From Microcystis panniformis FACHB-1757 (lineage in GTDB: Bacteria > Cyanobacteriota > Cyanobacteriia > Cyanobacteriales > Microcystaceae): a stretch of DNA of 64,000 nucleotides. Below, piece after piece: positions 1 through 8,472 of this stretch (its first letter is position 1; each line of letters begins with the position of its first letter). The stretch spans positions 1,116,001 through 1,180,000 of the forward strand of contig NZ_CP011339.1 of NCBI RefSeq assembly GCF_001264245.1. The letters are read 5' to 3'. The notes under the pieces were generated by a model. The model saw only the letters and a list, made by a program, of their open reading frames with translations, was not told where the DNA came from and did no database searches. A program made the translations under genes and the position numbers.

Positions 1-142
1 AAACCCCAAAAAAGAGGGATTTTATGGTAAAATAGTCCTACAAATGGGCATATTCTGCACATCAAAAGGGTAAAAACCCGATTTTTAGCGAATTTACTCA
101 CAAAAACGCTTTTTTTGCCTTGTTATTGGAGTTAACCCCCCT

Positions 143-2833
143 ATGACCGCCGCCCAGGATCATGTCGTCCCCACAGACTTAAGCAATGAAATGTCCCGTT
201 CCTACCTAGAATACGCCATGAGCGTCATCGTCGGGCGCGCCTTGCCCGACGCTAGGGACGGACTGAAACCCGTACACCGGCGCATTCTTTATGCGATGTA
301 CGAACTAGGATTAACTCCCGATCGCCCCTTCCGCAAATGCGCTAGAGTCGTCGGGGAAGTATTAGGAAAATACCACCCCCACGGAGATACTGCCGTTTAC
401 GATGCCCTCGTCCGCATGGCCCAGGATTTCTCCATGCGCGATCCCCTGATTAACGGTCATGGTAACTTCGGATCGATCGATAACGATCCCCCGGCAGCCA
501 TGCGTTATACCGAGTGTCGTCTGCACACCCTGGCCACCAACGCCCTACTACAGGATATCGAGTCAGAAACCGTCGATTTCGCCGATAACTTCGATGGTTC
601 CCAACAGGAACCCGTGGTTTTGCCCTCTAGAGTCCCGCAACTGCTAATTAATGGCTCATCGGGCATCGCCGTCGGTATGGCCACCAATATCCCCCCCCAC
701 AACCTGGCCGAGATTATCGATGGAACCGTTGCCCTCATCCATAACCCCGATCTCACCGATACGGAATTACAGCGTTATATCCCGGGGCCAGACTTTCCCA
801 CCGGGGGGCATATCCTTGGTAGAGACGGCATTCAGGAAGCTTACACCACCGGCCGCGGTTCCATTACCCTGCGGGGAGTCGCCACCATTGAAACTATCGA
901 ACAAAGGGGAAGACCCGATCGAGATGCTATTATCATCACCGAACTGCCCTATCAAACCAATAAAGCGGCATTAATCGAAAAAATCGCCGATTTGGTCAAT
1001 GATCGCAAAATAGACGGTATTTCCGATGTGCGGGACGAAAGCGATCGCGACGGCATCCGGGTGGTGATCGAACTGAAACGAGATGCCTATCCCCGCGTCG
1101 TCCTCAACAATCTTTATAAACAAACGCCCCTCCAGTCGAATTTTGGGGCGAATATGTTGGCATTAGTCGATAACGAACCGAGATTACTGACTTTAAGGGA
1201 GTTTCTTCGGGTTTTCCTCGATTTTCGCCTAGAAGTTATCACCCGTCGTACCCGTTATGAACTCCGCAAGGCCGAGGAAAGGGATCATCTCCTTCAGGGT
1301 TTACTAATTGCCCTCGCTAGTCTCGATGCAGTCATTGCCCTAATTCGCAGTGCTGCCGACACAGCTAGTGCAAAAGAGGGATTAGTGCAGAATTTTGGTC
1401 TTTCGGAGGTGCAAGCGGACGCAATCCTACAAATGCAGCTGCGACGGTTAACTGCCCTAGAATCGGAGAAAATTCAGCAAGAACACGGGGAATTACTGAC
1501 AAAAATCGGCGATCTTCAGGATATTTTAGCCAGAAAAGAACGGATCGACAGCATTATCGAGGAAGAACTGCAACAGATCAAAACGATTCACGCTACCCCC
1601 CGTCGCAGTCATATTGAACAACGGGAAGGAGAAATCGCCGAAACTGACTTGATTGCCAACGAACAGGCCTTAATTCTCGTCACTGAACAGGGTTACATCA
1701 AAAGAATGCCCGTTAATACCTTTGAGTCCCAAAATCGGGCGACAAGGGGCAAAGCTGGCGCGAAAATGAAAGAAGACGACGGCATCGATCACTTTATCAC
1801 CTGCCGCGATCATGATAGCGTCCTCTTTTTCACCGATCGCGGGGTTGTCTATAGTCTCAACGCCTATCATATCCCCACCGGTTCCCGTACCGCTCGCGGA
1901 GTTCCGATCGTGCAACTGTTAGAGATTCCCAAAGGGGAGAAAATCACCTCGGTGGTGGCAGTCAGCGAGTTCAGCGAGGATAATTACCTGATTATGCTCA
2001 CACAAAAGGGATTTATCAAGAAAACCGCCCTCGCTGCCTTTAGTAATATTCGATCGAACGGTTTAATCGCCATTTCTCTCGAAGACGGTGATCAACTGCG
2101 TTGGGTTCGCTTGGCTAAAGAGGAAGATAGCGTCATTATCGGTTCTCGTCATGGGATGGCAATTCATTTTAAGGCCGATAGTCAACAATTGCGCTCCTTG
2201 GGAAGGGCAACTAAAGGCGTAAAATCGATGAAATTGCGCTCAGGTGACGAATTAATCAGTATGGACATCCTGCCTAGTCAAATTGTCGCCCAAATCGCTG
2301 AATCTAACGAAGAAGAAACCGAGGACGAAAGCGAAGAAATTAACCCCGAAGTGGCTAATAACGGCCCCTGGGTGTTAGCAATTACCATGGCAGGACTAGG
2401 AAAACGGGTTCCCGTTACCCTCCTCCGGCTGCAAAATCGGGCGGGATTAGGAGTTAGAGTGATTAAATTCCGCAAAAAGAACGATAAATTAGCGGCTCTG
2501 CACGTTGTTAACCCCAACGAGGAATTTATGATTATCACCGAAAGGGGTATTATCATCCGTCAATCCGTCGATGCTATTACTCCCCAATCGCGATCGGCCG
2601 GAGGTATCCGGGTACAAAAACTCGATGAGGACGATGCGATTGCTGCGGTGGCCCTAGTTCCCCTAGTGATGCGGAGGAATCTGAAGACATTTAGATTTGC
2701 TGGGAAGTGGGGAAATGGGGAAGTGGGGAAATGGGGAAGTGGGGAAGTGGGGAAGTGGGGAAGTGGGGAAATTGAACTAAAACCCCAAAACCCCAAAACC
2801 CCAAAACCCCAAAACCCCAACCCCAACACCTAA
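143..2833 (+). CDS. gyrA: DNA gyrase subunit A (GyrA) with repeat-derived C-terminal tail
   Basis: GyrA is the breakage-reunion subunit of DNA gyrase; with GyrB it introduces negative supercoils using ATP. The 896-residue product has the N-terminal winged-helix/tower domain followed by a beta-pinwheel C-terminal domain. The catalytic tyrosine is Tyr122 in AAMRYTECR, and the quinolone-determining segment reads HPHGDTAVYD, with Thr at the Escherichia coli Ser83 position and Asp at position 87. A GyrA-box-like QNRATRGKAG lies at the start of the pinwheel domain. Residues from about 854 to 896 are low-complexity (GKWGSGEV units, then KPQNP units) and are simply the translation of the minisatellite at 2702-2822, so the ancestral stop codon was probably replaced by repeat insertion. 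The ATG at 143 follows GGAGTTAA. Identification is very secure; whether the tail is tolerated is inference. Confidence 0.97.
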   Translation: MTAAQDHVVPTDLSNEMSRSYLEYAMSVIVGRALPDARDGLKPVHRRILYAMYELGLTPDRPFRKCARVVGEVLGKYHPHGDTAVYDALVRMAQDFSMRDPLINGHGNFGSIDNDPPAAMRYTECRLHTLATNALLQDIESETVDFADNFDGSQQEPVVLPSRVPQLLINGSSGIAVGMATNIPPHNLAEIIDGTVALIHNPDLTDTELQRYIPGPDFPTGGHILGRDGIQEAYTTGRGSITLRGVATIETIEQRGRPDRDAIIITELPYQTNKAALIEKIADLVNDRKIDGISDVRDESDRDGIRVVIELKRDAYPRVVLNNLYKQTPLQSNFGANMLALVDNEPRLLTLREFLRVFLDFRLEVITRRTRYELRKAEERDHLLQGLLIALASLDAVIALIRSAADTASAKEGLVQNFGLSEVQADAILQMQLRRLTALESEKIQQEHGELLTKIGDLQDILARKERIDSIIEEELQQIKTIHATPRRSHIEQREGEIAETDLIANEQALILVTEQGYIKRMPVNTFESQNRATRGKAGAKMKEDDGIDHFITCRDHDSVLFFTDRGVVYSLNAYHIPTGSRTARGVPIVQLLEIPKGEKITSVVAVSEFSEDNYLIMLTQKGFIKKTALAAFSNIRSNGLIAISLEDGDQLRWVRLAKEEDSVIIGSRHGMAIHFKADSQQLRSLGRATKGVKSMKLRSGDELISMDILPSQIVAQIAESNEEETEDESEEINPEVANNGPWVLAITMAGLGKRVPVTLLRLQNRAGLGVRVIKFRKKNDKLAALHVVNPNEEFMIITERGIIIRQSVDAITPQSRSAGGIRVQKLDEDDAIAAVALVPLVMRRNLKTFRFAGKWGNGEVGKWGSGEVGKWGSGEIELKPQNPKTPKPQNPNPNT
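2702..2822. repeat. GGGGAAGTGG minisatellite followed by AAAACCCC array, inside gyrA 3' end
   Basis: About seven units of GGGGAAGTGG-like sequence (some GGGGAAATGG) are followed by repeated AAAACCCC. The same two motifs recur in the same order at 14431-14548, and the first motif also at 11257-11297, 32338-32366 (opposite strand) and 39401-39425 (opposite strand). Here it is translated as the GyrA tail. Confidence 0.9.
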
Positions 2834-2865
2834 AACCTTCCTGCTGCCTTCGTTAAAATTTGGGG

Positions 2866-3396
2866 TTAAAACTGAAAAAAGTGCATTAATTGGGAGATTT
2901 CCTGAGCGTCTAGGGATAAACGCCCTTTAAAATCCACAATATTCTTAAATAATCCCTGTTCTTCTCTATTTTTAATAATGGCAGCCGCCAAATTATCGCT
3001 GATCAGGGGTAGGGTGGTTAACTGCTCGATCGAAGCGGTGTTAGGATTGATTTTAGGGGGTGCGAGGTGACTTTCGGGGCTATAATAGGCAAATTCTAGA
3101 ATCGGTTCCCAAGCTTTCAATCTAGCCACAGGAACACTCAAAGCAGCCGCTAGATCTTCGAGACAAAGCAATTCTACCCCCATACCCAGCAATTCCACCA
3201 ACATCCGCGCTTGATGGATGGATATCCCTGGCAATCGCAGCCAATCATCCACACCCGCTTGACTGACATTAATTTTAATGCCCAATTGTGCCGCCATAGC
3301 GATCTCATCGAGGGAACGAAAGCGATAATAGGGATCATTGCTAATTTTGGCTTTTAAAGGGTTAAAAGTGCGCCCTAACCAGTTTTGCGGTGTCAT
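2866..3396 (-). CDS. Helix-hairpin-helix (ComEA-like) DNA-binding protein
   Basis: The 176-residue protein contains two helix-hairpin-helix regions: one near residues 45-75 (INVSQAGVDDWLRLPGIS, then ARMLVELLG) and a ComEA-like one near residues 113-150 (INPNTASIEQLTTLPLIS, then AAAIIKNREEQG). HhH motifs bind DNA backbones without sequence specificity; ComEA proteins act in DNA uptake. No signal peptide or membrane anchor is visible, so a direct ComEA role is uncertain. The ATG overlaps the stop of the upstream TM2/SHOCT gene by 4 bases (ATGA), indicating translational coupling. Related cyanobacterial proteins are usually annotated as ComEA family or HhH domain proteins. The family call is secure, the role is not. 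Confidence 0.85.
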   Translation of the reverse strand: MTPQNWLGRTFNPLKAKISNDPYYRFRSLDEIAMAAQLGIKINVSQAGVDDWLRLPGISIHQARMLVELLGMGVELLCLEDLAAALSVPVARLKAWEPILEFAYYSPESHLAPPKINPNTASIEQLTTLPLISDNLAAAIIKNREEQGLFKNIVDFKGRLSLDAQEISQLMHFFQF

Positions 3397-3791
3397 TGTA
3401 GTAATTGTCGCCGTTTTTCTTCAAATTCGTACTCAGAAATCAATCCTTCTTGCCGGAGGCGCTCTAATTCCCTTAAAGCTGCCCCGATCGCCTCTACTTG
3501 TTTAGGCTCTAAACTGGGGACAGTGGCAGCAGCGGTGGCAGTGGGAAAATAGTTAGCCAAAAATTGGTTATCTTGGATTAAATACCACACTGCATCGATC
3601 GCGCAAGCCACCCGGGGAATCGGAGTTTGCCAAAGGAGAAGATAGATAATTCCCCAGAGAGGTTGACCGAGATAGAATTTATGAATACCGGCGATAGGAA
3701 AGGGTAAAGCGAGAATGCTACCGATAAAAGCCAAAAAAATCGCTAATTTACGGCTTTTGGGCTTACTTAATAATTTTTCCACCAGAAGCAT
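3393..3791 (-). CDS. TM2 domain protein with C-terminal SHOCT motif
   Basis: This 132-residue protein has two hydrophobic segments (about residues 17-38 and 46-58) in the TM2 arrangement, where a glycine-rich turn (AGIHKFYLGQPLWGI) joins two helices. The last 30 residues (ALRELERLRQEGLISEYEFEEKRRQLL) form a SHOCT motif, a short helical oligomerisation or targeting element often found at protein ends. It is expected to be an inner-membrane or thylakoid protein of unknown function. The gene is first in a two-gene operon with the HhH protein (ATGA overlap at 3393-3396). Confidence 0.85.
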   Translation of the reverse strand: MLLVEKLLSKPKSRKLAIFLAFIGSILALPFPIAGIHKFYLGQPLWGIIYLLLWQTPIPRVACAIDAVWYLIQDNQFLANYFPTATAAATVPSLEPKQVEAIGAALRELERLRQEGLISEYEFEEKRRQLLQ

Positions 3792-3843
3792 GACACCTGT
3801 TCGAGATTGATTTTAGCCTGATCTGAACCTTCTATTCTAAAAT

Positions 3844-4098
3844 AAGTAGGGAGGCACAATTATTTGTAGGATGGGTTAGCGGTAGCGTAACCCATGCGGC
3901 CGTTGGGTTTCATGCTTCAACCCAACTTACGTTCATCTTATATTTAATTCCACCCACCCACTTACTCTTTGGTTCTAAGTAGGGAGACACAATTATTTGT
4001 AGGATGGGTTAGCGGTAGCGTAACATAATCTGGCGTTGGGTTTCATGCTTCAACCCAACCTACGTTCATCTTATATTTAATTCCACTCACCCACTTAA
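3844..4098. repeat. Direct repeat pair (two units of about 122 bp, period 133) upstream of asnS
   Basis: Units at 3844-3965 and 3977-4098 are nearly identical. Each contains two palindromic cores: ATGGGTTA/TAACCCAT-like and GTTGGGTTTCATGCTTC followed by AACCCAAC. The second unit ends just before the asnS start, so it forms the asnS upstream region. The GTTGGGTTTCATGCTTC core recurs inverted at 47710-47745. No gene lies in 3792-4112. Confidence 0.9.
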
Positions 4099-4112
4099 CA
4101 TAGGGATAAGCA

Positions 4113-5477
4113 ATGACTACCAGAATCAAGGAAATCTTTCAGACAGGACAACCGGATCAATCCGTCACCGTGCAGGGTTGGGTGAGAACAAAACGAGAAT
4201 TAAAAGAATTTACTTTCCTGGAAGTTAATGATGGCTCATCCCTAGCCAACTTACAAGTTATCCTCGAACCGACTTTACCCGATTATGAAAATGTACTAAA
4301 GACAATTAGTACAGGAGCGGCGATCGCTGTTTCGGGAAATTTGGTTCCTTCCCCGGGTAAAGGGCAAAATATCGAGTTAAAAGCGGCCGAAATCACCCTT
4401 TATGGTGACTGTCCTGCGGATTATCCCCTACAAAAGAAACGTCATTCCTTTGAATTCCTAAGAACTATTGCCCATCTGCGAGCAAGAACCAACACCCTAG
4501 GGGCAGTAATGCGGGTTAGAAACGCTTGCGCTACCGCTATACACACTTTTTTCCAAGAAAAGGGCTTTATTTGGGTACATACTCCCATTATTACCGCTAA
4601 CGACTGCGAAGGTGCGGGAGAATTATTTACTGTCACCAGTTTAGATTTAAAAAAACCCGCCAATTTTGCCGAGGATTTCTTTGGTAAACGGGCCTATTTA
4701 ACCGTCAGTGGACAATTACAAGCGGAAGTAATGGCCATGGCTTTATCTAATGTTTACACTTTTGGCCCGACTTTTCGCGCCGAAAATTCTAATACTTCCC
4801 GTCATCTGGCCGAGTTTTGGATGGTGGAACCGGAAATGGCTTTTTGTGACTTGGAAGGAGATCAGGATTTAGCGGAAGCTTTTCTGAAATATATCTTTAA
4901 ATTCGTTTTAGAAAATTGTCCCGAAGATTTGCAGTTTTTTAACGAACGTATCGATAAAACGGTGTTAAGTACGGCCGAAAATATCGTTAATAGTGAGTTT
5001 GGCCGGATTACCTACAGCGAAGCGATCGAGTTATTAGAAAAAGCCGATCGTCAGTTCGAGTTTCCGGTAGAATGGGGCGTAGATTTACAGTCAGAACACG
5101 AACGTTATCTAGCGGAGGAACTATTTAAAAAACCCGTGATTGTCACCAATTATCCCAAGACAATCAAAGCTTTTTATATGCGTCTAGATGACAATAATAA
5201 AACTGTTTCCGCTATGGATATTTTAGCACCCAAGATCGGCGAAATTATCGGCGGTTCCCAACGGGAAGAACGATTAGATGTATTAATCCAAAGAATGCAG
5301 GAACAGGGAATGAATCCCGATGATTTGTGGTGGTATTTAGATCTGCGTCGCTACGGTTCCGTTCCCCACGCTGGTTTTGGTTTAGGATTCGAGCGTCTGG
5401 TACAATTCATGACGGGAATGACCAATATTCGCGATGTGATTCCTTTCCCCCGTACCCCTTTAAGTGCCGACTTTTAG
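4113..5477 (+). CDS. asnS: Asparagine--tRNA ligase
   Basis: The enzyme charges tRNA-Asn with asparagine using ATP (class IIb synthetase). The 454-residue product has an N-terminal OB-fold anticodon-binding domain (residues 1 to about 100, VTVQGWVRTKRELKEFTFLE) and a class II catalytic domain. Motif 2 is FRAENSNTSRHLAEFWMVEPE, and motif 3 is GFGLGFERLVQF near the C-terminus. The sequence ending NIRDVIPFPRTP is typical of AsnRS. Length matches the family (about 460). The ATG at 4113 follows a GGGATAAG ribosome site. No operon partner is seen. Its upstream region is made of two copies of a mobile repeat, which may affect its promoter. Confidence 0.97.
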   Translation: MTTRIKEIFQTGQPDQSVTVQGWVRTKRELKEFTFLEVNDGSSLANLQVILEPTLPDYENVLKTISTGAAIAVSGNLVPSPGKGQNIELKAAEITLYGDCPADYPLQKKRHSFEFLRTIAHLRARTNTLGAVMRVRNACATAIHTFFQEKGFIWVHTPIITANDCEGAGELFTVTSLDLKKPANFAEDFFGKRAYLTVSGQLQAEVMAMALSNVYTFGPTFRAENSNTSRHLAEFWMVEPEMAFCDLEGDQDLAEAFLKYIFKFVLENCPEDLQFFNERIDKTVLSTAENIVNSEFGRITYSEAIELLEKADRQFEFPVEWGVDLQSEHERYLAEELFKKPVIVTNYPKTIKAFYMRLDDNNKTVSAMDILAPKIGEIIGGSQREERLDVLIQRMQEQGMNPDDLWWYLDLRRYGSVPHAGFGLGFERLVQFMTGMTNIRDVIPFPRTPLSADF

Positions 5478-5518
5478 AATGATGTCTAGAACCCACCGGA
5501 GAAAGGAGGAATGTAAAT

Positions 5519-5630
5519 ATTTATTAAATTGTAGCTTAGGCTACAGACTTGAAGTAGAAAATGTGCATTGTTTTGTTGTCCTCCTTCTGTCTTGGGTTGG
5601 GCTATTGCTTGACCTGACTGCGAGAGAGTG
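5519..5630. repeat. Diverged dispersed repeat, copy 1 (copy 2 at 6269-6380)
   Basis: ATTTATTAAATTGTAGCTT begins both copies. Further shared blocks are GCATTGTTTTGTTGTCC / GTATTGTTTTGCTATCC, GTGTTGGGTTGGG-like sequence and CTGCGAGRGRR. The two copies are direct repeats flanking the DUF6887/DUF6888 pair. A small open frame from 5464 over this repeat is not considered a gene. Confidence 0.75.
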
Positions 5631-5644
5631 CGATCGCAATGTAT

Positions 5645-5881
5645 CTAAGTTAACTCATTTTGCTGAAAATTATGACGGGAATCTTGACGCATTTGTTCAA
5701 TAACTTCGGGATATTTTTCCATATCTTCTAAGGAGTTTAAAGGTGGATAAACTACTCGATCTTTTCTTTCATTTACCTTATCTACATAGGCATAAAAAGC
5801 CTCGTCATCCTCACGATGAGATAATACATAACTTTTTAATTCTTGAGAGGTCATAGTTTTAAAATTAGGTTTTTGATTCAT
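5645..5881 (-). CDS. DUF6887 family protein
   Basis: A 78-residue acidic protein starting MNQKPNFKTMTSQELK, followed by YVLSHREDDEAFYAYVDK and VVYPPLNSLEDMEKYPEVIEQM. This layout matches the cyanobacterial DUF6887 family, small proteins of unknown function that occur next to DUF6888 proteins. I chose the ATG at 5881 because it overlaps the TGA of the DUF6888 gene as ATGA, a translational-coupling arrangement; a second ATG three codons upstream is also open. Function is unknown. Small size and strict pairing suggest a toxin-antitoxin-like or partner-protein relationship, which is inference only. Confidence 0.72.
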   Translation of the reverse strand: MNQKPNFKTMTSQELKSYVLSHREDDEAFYAYVDKVNERKDRVVYPPLNSLEDMEKYPEVIEQMRQDSRHNFQQNELT

Positions 5882-6048
5882 TTTATCCATTGTCCATTAG
5901 GTTTAATTTCAATCTCAATACCTTCACCAATTAACATGAAAATATTTTTAGTACGATCATCCAATCTTATTAAGTTAATTGGTAAATAAAACCTTGTTGC
6001 CCAACAAGATAGGGTATAACATTGTAAGAGTTGTGCAAGTGTCGGAAT
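5878..6048 (-). CDS. DUF6888 family protein, apparently with a non-canonical ATT start
   Basis: The 56 codons read IPTLAQLLQCYTLSCWATRF then YLPINLIRLDDRTKNIFMLI and end EIEIKPNGQWIK, matching the DUF6888 family, whose members usually begin MPT..QL. Here the expected ATG is ATT. A good Shine-Dalgarno sequence (GGAGGG) sits 6 bases before that ATT, so ATT may be used as a rare start, or the gene may be crippled by a start-codon mutation. The frame is open upstream to an ATG at 6162, but the extra residues (MARSVGFVFAFISV) do not resemble the family. It overlaps the DUF6887 gene by 4 bases. Confidence 0.65.
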   Translation of the reverse strand: MPTLAQLLQCYTLSCWATRFYLPINLIRLDDRTKNIFMLIGEGIEIEIKPNGQWIK

Positions 6049-6268
6049 ATTTTTCCCTCCCAAAACCGAACGAATGACACTAATTATAACAAAATAGAGA
6101 ATCTGCTTCAACAACTTCGAGACAGAGATGAACGCAAAGACGAATCCGACAGACCGCGCCACAATAACTCAAGGAAGAGGATAGTTCGTCTGAGAAGGGG
6201 TAAAACAGCGGAAAACACCTGAGACTCCCTGCTCTGTCAACCCCTAAGCTAGGGAGAGAAATATAAAG

Positions 6269-6380
6269 ATTTATTAAATTGTAGCTTTTGATACAGTTGT
6301 GGGGGGGGAGTGTGTATTGTTTTGCTATCCGCCTTTAGTGTTGGGTTGGGTTGTTGCTTCACCTAGCTGCGAGGGGACGA
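6269..6380. repeat. Diverged dispersed repeat, copy 2
   Basis: Second copy of the repeat at 5519-5630, in the same orientation, ending shortly before the secreted-protein gene at 6403. It contains a G9 run near 6301. The stretch 6163-6402 holds no gene. Confidence 0.75.
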
Positions 6381-6402
6381 ACACTTATGTACTGAGTAGC
6401 GA

Positions 6403-6840
6403 ATGGTGATGAAAAAAGGATTTTTCAGATGGCTACCAATTTTAGCCTTAACTATAGCTTTATCTTCTAACTTCTATCAGAATCACGATGATATTGCTCA
6501 AGCCCGTAATTCGAGACGTGTAAGCAATGGTTTTGCTTTCGAGATTCAGAATTGTAATAAAGACAATAATTCTGTAGTTTGTACTTTTATGGTTGCAAAC
6601 TTAGGGGAAGTCAGAGATCTTTATTTTTATCCCAAAGACTCTATCATCATTGATTCTACCGGCAAGCAATTGAAGGGATCGGAGGGCCGTATTGGAGGAA
6701 TAGGTCGTGATATGGTATGGGTAAGAGATATGCCTTCTAGAGTCCCCATTAACGGAAAAATTCTCTTTAAAGGAAATTTGCCCGGAAGAATCGTTTATCT
6801 GCGATTAGTAGGTCCTGGTTTCTCAGTTGAATGGAGGTAA
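6403..6840 (+). CDS. Hypothetical secreted protein
   Basis: The 145-residue product starts with a Sec signal peptide (MVMKKGFFRW then LPILALTIALSS) and probable cleavage near residues 33-35 (AQA-R). The mature part, about 110 residues, is predicted to be beta-rich (FAFEIQNCNKDNNSVVCTFMV, RDLYFYPKDSIIIDSTGK, GKILFKGNLPGRIVYLRLVG) and contains two cysteines (in NCNK and VVCT) that could form a disulfide. I do not recognise a named family. It resembles immunoglobulin-like extracytoplasmic domains with a 'not functionally known' status in cyanobacteria. The start could be the ATG at 6403 or the one at 6409. Confidence 0.7.
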   Translation: MVMKKGFFRWLPILALTIALSSNFYQNHDDIAQARNSRRVSNGFAFEIQNCNKDNNSVVCTFMVANLGEVRDLYFYPKDSIIIDSTGKQLKGSEGRIGGIGRDMVWVRDMPSRVPINGKILFKGNLPGRIVYLRLVGPGFSVEWR

Positions 6841-6901
6841 TATATTACCTCGTTCTCAGGTTCTACCTGAAGATTTTTCCTGTGGCAGCAGCATTGAGAT
6901 T

Positions 6902-7027
6902 CGTAGGTTGGGTTGACGCAAGGAAACCCAACAACTTCCTGGAATATTTTCACAATGTTTGTTGGGTTTCGCCTTTTGAGCCGATTGGTAATACCTGAGC
7001 AATAATGATAGCTCAACCCAACCTACG
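6902..7027. mobile_element. 126-bp MITE-like element with 15-bp perfect terminal inverted repeats
   Basis: CGTAGGTTGGGTTGA at 6902-6916 is the exact reverse complement of TCAACCCAACCTACG at 7013-7027. The interior includes a second inverted pair (AAACCCAAC near 6925 and GTTGGGTTTC near 6961). There is no coding capacity, which fits a miniature inverted-repeat element or folded repeat. Related cores are at 3900, 4035 and 47715. Confidence 0.8.
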
Positions 7028-7065
7028 GCTCGATTAATTAATAAACTTATTCAGGAATGATAGTT

Positions 7066-7419
7066 ATGGCAATCAGAATCAAACTTTGGGCAGATTATGG
7101 AAGTTACCCACTTTGGGGAGTAGATGAAATTGATAACATTGCTCCTGAAGAATTACCATTAAGTCAAGCAACCATTCAACGTTTAAACCCATGGCAGGAT
7201 ACTTACGATAAGACTTTAAATCAAGACTATCCACCTTTATCAGATTTTCCTAATCAGCAAGCTGAAATGGATTTTAAACAAGAAGGAATTAGTTTATGGA
7301 AACAGTTACGTCTTGAACTGGCCCCGGATTATGAAGTTTTCTACCAAAATGAAGGTCAATTGTTCAGACATCCTAAGGAAATAACCACAAAATCTACAGT
7401 ACAAAAAATAACAGTTTGA
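7066..7419 (+). CDS. Conserved hypothetical protein
   Basis: The 117-residue product starts MAIRIKLWADYGSYPLWGVD and has an acidic, tryptophan- and proline-containing middle (LPLSQATIQRLNPWQDTYDK, LNQDYPPLSDFPNQQAEMDF). The end (LWKQLRLELAPDYEVFYQNE) resembles small cyanobacterial and actinobacterial hypothetical proteins. No membrane segment, signal peptide or catalytic motif is visible. The ATG at 7066 is preferred over 7057 because AGGA lies at a proper distance upstream of it. The function is unknown. It stands alone between a MITE and a toxin-antitoxin module. Confidence 0.65.
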   Translation: MAIRIKLWADYGSYPLWGVDEIDNIAPEELPLSQATIQRLNPWQDTYDKTLNQDYPPLSDFPNQQAEMDFKQEGISLWKQLRLELAPDYEVFYQNEGQLFRHPKEITTKSTVQKITV

Positions 7420-7463
7420 GTATCATCACCCTCGGAACATTAGGCGCAGCTTCAACCCTGAAG

Positions 7464-7577
7464 CGCCAACTAAAACCCTCTTAATCCACTGAAAAAGAAA
7501 CCACAAAAGTCGGCTAAATTGCCTCTCAAAATACCATCAATGCCCCTTCTTCAATCTTGAGGGGGTTTATTTTTTTC
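7464..7577. repeat. Direct repeat, copy 1 (copy 2 at 8473-8588), flanking a toxin-antitoxin module
   Basis: Both copies contain GCCAACTAAA, then GAAAAAGAAACCACAAAAG, TAAATTGCCTCT, TGCCCCTTC and CAATCTTGAGGGGGTTT. The TA genes at 7551-8302 lie between the copies; the last codons of the toxin run into copy 1. Confidence 0.85.
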
Positions 7578-8060
7578 TTCATCAACAATCTGTAAAACAC
7601 TGCTGTATAAAGGTGCAGCAACCCAAAATCCTGCTCGATCAATCAAAGCGTCTAGTAGGGGTTTCACCTCAGAGATTAACCGTCGATTCTTCGCCTCAAC
7701 TAAAATGCCCAGAATTCCTGTGTATCGAAGATTAAGTCTAGCAGCAATTCTACGACCAAGACGCTCATCAATCAAAACTTGATCTGCTCCCAACTCAAGT
7801 GCTAAAGCAATAGCCTCAGCTTCTCCCTTATCTAGTTCATCTGCAAGAGCTTCAATCACTGTGCGGTTAGTTACCGTTCGAGTTTGAATCCAATCTAAGG
7901 TTTGTACCTCTATTGAACCTGCTACCGGAAAATCAGGCTCAGTTAATTCTCGATAAACTGCTTCAGGAATAAAAACTATTTCGTAAAGTTGTTGTAGCAG
8001 ATGAAGTTGATTAATGGCGGCAAGATTGTTGATAGGGGATGTATCACTGACAACAATCAC
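7551..8060 (-). CDS. DUF3368 PIN-like toxin of a type II toxin-antitoxin module
   Basis: The 169-residue protein belongs to the DUF3368 group of PIN-domain-like nucleases. Expected acidic metal-binding positions are visible: Asp in VVSDTSPINNL (residue 6), Glu in ELDKGEAEAIALA (around residue 80) and Asp in QVLIDERLGRRIA (around residue 97). These proteins are predicted Mg-dependent RNases neutralised by the UPF0175 partner. The start ATG overlaps the antitoxin stop as ATGA (8057-8060), so the order is antitoxin then toxin on the minus strand. All motifs appear intact and the length is normal, so this copy should be functional; RNase activity is family knowledge rather than something read here. 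Confidence 0.9.
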   Translation of the reverse strand: MIVVSDTSPINNLAAINQLHLLQQLYEIVFIPEAVYRELTEPDFPVAGSIEVQTLDWIQTRTVTNRTVIEALADELDKGEAEAIALALELGADQVLIDERLGRRIAARLNLRYTGILGILVEAKNRRLISEVKPLLDALIDRAGFWVAAPLYSSVLQIVDEEKNKPPQD

Positions 8061-8302
8061 AATCTTCCCATCTCCCGCAAGTTCTTAATATCCTGTTCAA
8101 AATCTTCGACATCGTAGTGTACCGGAATTTGACGACTTGCAAGTAGGTGTTGAAAAGCAATACGATTCATTCCTGCAAATCGACTCGCTTGAGCAAGGGT
8201 GAGCTTCTCTTTTTGAAAGAGCATGACCGCAATTTCCTGCCTCATCTCAGCTTCAGTCATGCGTGTTGCACTGAGAATTTCATCGGAGATATCAATACTC
8301 AT
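8057..8302 (-). CDS. UPF0175 family antitoxin
   Basis: The 81-residue protein (MSIDISDEILSATRMTEAEM, then RQEIAVMLFQKEKLTLAQAS, RFAGMNRIAFQHLLASRQIP, VHYDVEDFEQDIKNLREMGR) is a UPF0175 protein, a small helix-turn-helix-like family that pairs with DUF3368 PIN-like toxins. The helical segment from about residue 30 to 55 (TLAQASRFAGMNRIAFQHLL) is the likely DNA-binding part, so autoregulation of the operon is expected. It is the first gene of the pair and couples to the toxin by a 4-base overlap. Confidence 0.9.
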   Translation of the reverse strand: MSIDISDEILSATRMTEAEMRQEIAVMLFQKEKLTLAQASRFAGMNRIAFQHLLASRQIPVHYDVEDFEQDIKNLREMGRL

Positions 8303-8472
8303 GGCTATAACCCTATCTATCCCTTCCTATTGGAATGATATCATAACCCCCTTCATTTAGTCAGTTGAGCGGGTTTATTTTTTGCGTCTCTTCTCCTTAC
8401 ACATTTTACACATTAAGAATCGGTGGGTCTATTGAGTTACCAAAGCCAATAGAAGAGGCTTTATTATCAGTT

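Noticed and set aside
2778..2822. Telomere-like AAAACCCC repeats
   Set aside because: They are internal, short, part of a composite minisatellite and translated in gyrA; no chromosome end is implied.
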